DNA from: Alteribacillus iranensis
Lineage (GTDB): Bacteria; Bacillota; Bacilli; Bacillales; Marinococcaceae
Direction: 5' to 3'
DNA length: 64,000 nt
NCBI RefSeq assembly: GCF_900113025.1
Contig: NZ_FONT01000007.1
Location: forward strand, 26,114-90,113
Position 1 is the first letter of the stretch, and the number at the start of each line of letters is the position of its first letter. This document shows, in pieces, positions 62,991 through 64,000 of the stretch. A program made the position numbers and the translations under genes. A model generated the notes under the pieces. It worked only from the letters and a program-made list of their open reading frames with translations. It did no database searches and had not been told where the DNA came from.

Positions 62991-63020
62991 AAAAAAATAT
63001 CAGGGCTTCCCCTGATATTT
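62991..63020 (-). terminator. Terminator of the response regulator gene
   Basis: On the minus strand AAATATCAGGG pairs with CCCTGATATTT and is followed by TTTTATC. Confidence 0.75.
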
Positions 63021-63030
63021 GTTCCTCCGA

Positions 63031-63693
63031 TCACTCTAGATGAAGGAGACCTTTCTTCATCGCATACGCTACAAGTTCATGTCTTTTTCTAAGTCCTAAT
63101 TTATCCATAATCTTGCTTTTGTGACTTTCTACTGTTTTCACACTGATAAACAAAAGCTCTGCAATCTCTTTGTTACTATAGCCTTTTGCAATATATACCA
63201 AAATTTCTTCTTCTCGGTCACTTAATAAGTGATACGTAGAAAGGTCTTCCCCTCTCTCAACACGCTCTAAAAAATCTTCTACAAGAGACTTTGCAGCCGA
63301 AGGGTATAAATACGCTTCCCCTCTCGCTACCGCTTCAATGGCTGCCAGCAAATCAGAATCCAAAGCATTTTTCAATATGTACCCCGATGCTCCCGCTTGC
63401 AGGACACGGAACAATGATTCTTCATCATCATACATCGTAAGGATCAATACATGAAGGTCAGGAAATGATTTTTTTAATTCCTTCGTCGCTTCTAATCCAT
63501 TTTTTCCTGGAGGCATACTTAAATCCATAATAACAAGGTCCGGATGATGGGCAAGTGCTTTCTCGATTGCTTCTTGTCCGTCGGCCGCTTCCGCAATGAC
63601 TTCGATGTGGTCTTCTTTCGTAAGAAGCATTTTCACGCCTGTGCGGACAATCGCGTGGTCGTCTACGATTAATGTTCGAATGGATTGCTTCAT
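63031..63693 (-). CDS. NarL-type response regulator, NreC-like
   Basis: A 220-residue regulator: receiver domain with VDDHAIVRTGV and the phospho-Asp in VIMDLSMPPGKNGLEAT, LTMYDDEES, GYILKNA; then a LuxR-type helix-turn-helix with LSDREEEILVYIAKGYSNKE and ISVKTVESHKSKIMDKLG. The MDLSMPPG signature and overall match point to NreC, the regulator of nitrate/oxygen response in staphylococci. No kinase gene is beside it; the rRNA genes lie upstream. The start at 63693 is favoured over 63720, though the G-rich ribosome site is about 13 bases away. Confidence 0.75.
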   Translation of the reverse strand: MKQSIRTLIVDDHAIVRTGVKMLLTKEDHIEVIAEAADGQEAIEKALAHHPDLVIMDLSMPPGKNGLEATKELKKSFPDLHVLILTMYDDEESLFRVLQAGASGYILKNALDSDLLAAIEAVARGEAYLYPSAAKSLVEDFLERVERGEDLSTYHLLSDREEEILVYIAKGYSNKEIAELLFISVKTVESHKSKIMDKLGLRKRHELVAYAMKKGLLHLE

Positions 63694-63865
63694 AGAAAAT
63701 GTAGGCCCCCCCACTCTCATAATAGTTCTAGTTTAACATTTTTCCAGTTAATAAGCATGGTGAAGAAAAGGGTAACCTTTACGTCGAGAAGCCCCAGAGC
63801 TTTCGGAGAGAGCCGAAAAAAATGCAACACTGTTTATAGGAGGCACATCATGATTTCGTGAACAC

Positions 63866-63897
63866 AAAAAAACCGCCAGATCATAATCTGACGGCTT
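63866..63897 (-). terminator. Terminator of the rRNA operon
   Basis: On the minus strand GCCGTCAGATTATGATCTGGCGGTTTTTTT forms a stem (one mismatch and G-T pairs) ending in a T-run, directly after the 5S gene. Confidence 0.8.
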
Positions 63898-63905
63898 TCT
63901 CTCTT

Positions 63906-64000
<95 letters not shown>

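Overview
The window looks like chromosome from a low-to-mid GC, endospore-forming, salt-adapted member of the Bacillaceae. Evidence for sporulation: an H-type small acid-soluble spore protein, CotF-like coat proteins, two YheC/YheD ATP-grasp proteins and a complete gerA/gerB/gerC germinant receptor operon. Evidence for salt adaptation: a BCCT osmolyte carrier, ectoine synthase, a K+/H+ antiporter and rather acidic proteins. Strong AGGAGG ribosome sites and frequent GTG/TTG starts also fit Firmicutes. A 5S rRNA gene enters from the right edge on the minus strand. No CRISPR array, tRNA gene or intact prophage was seen.

Layout. 0-13.7 kb: tail of an amidohydrolase, small membrane proteins, two orphan RsbR-type STAS proteins, two LLM flavin oxidoreductases, the BCCT carrier and a clear UDP-sulfoquinovose synthase (sulfolipid). 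14-26 kb: cydDC exporter, WrbA, a PilZ c-di-GMP protein, an alcohol dehydrogenase with sspH, two mirrored coat-protein gene pairs and a DUF2325 gene behind two Fur boxes. 26-33 kb: lone ectC, PRC-barrel protein, tandem fluoride channels, an SLH/SH3 amidase and an aldehyde dehydrogenase. 33.2-39.2 kb: an insertion of about 5.95 kb, AT-rich by eye, carrying gerABC, which splits an SPP1-type holin gene; its two ends hold the two halves of one DUF421 gene. 39.5-49 kb: YheC/D pair, AI-2E family permease, small stress proteins (FbpB, KGG repeats), antiporter, small integrase and a hydroxyacid dehydrogenase.

49-57 kb is a redox and sulfur block. It starts with a peroxiredoxin whose peroxidatic cysteine codon is an in-frame TGA followed at the right distance by a perfect hairpin, so it reads as a selenocysteine protein. 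Next come an orphan cytochrome oxidase subunit I and a nine-gene persulfide cluster resembling B. subtilis yrkD-J: CstR repressor, two DsrE proteins, two TusA domains, three rhodanese proteins or fusions, a rhodanese-metallo-beta-lactamase fusion and a TSUP exporter. Two matching inverted-repeat operators flank cstR.

57-64 kb: a zinc-type CDF exporter, three universal stress proteins, a 916-residue hybrid histidine kinase whose first PAS domain carries the FixL haem motif, and an NreC-like response regulator. This end therefore suggests oxygen or redox sensing. The most unusual items are the selenocysteine peroxiredoxin, the gerABC insertion with circle-integration geometry, the FixL-like hybrid kinase, and a compact structured RNA near 18.2 kb.
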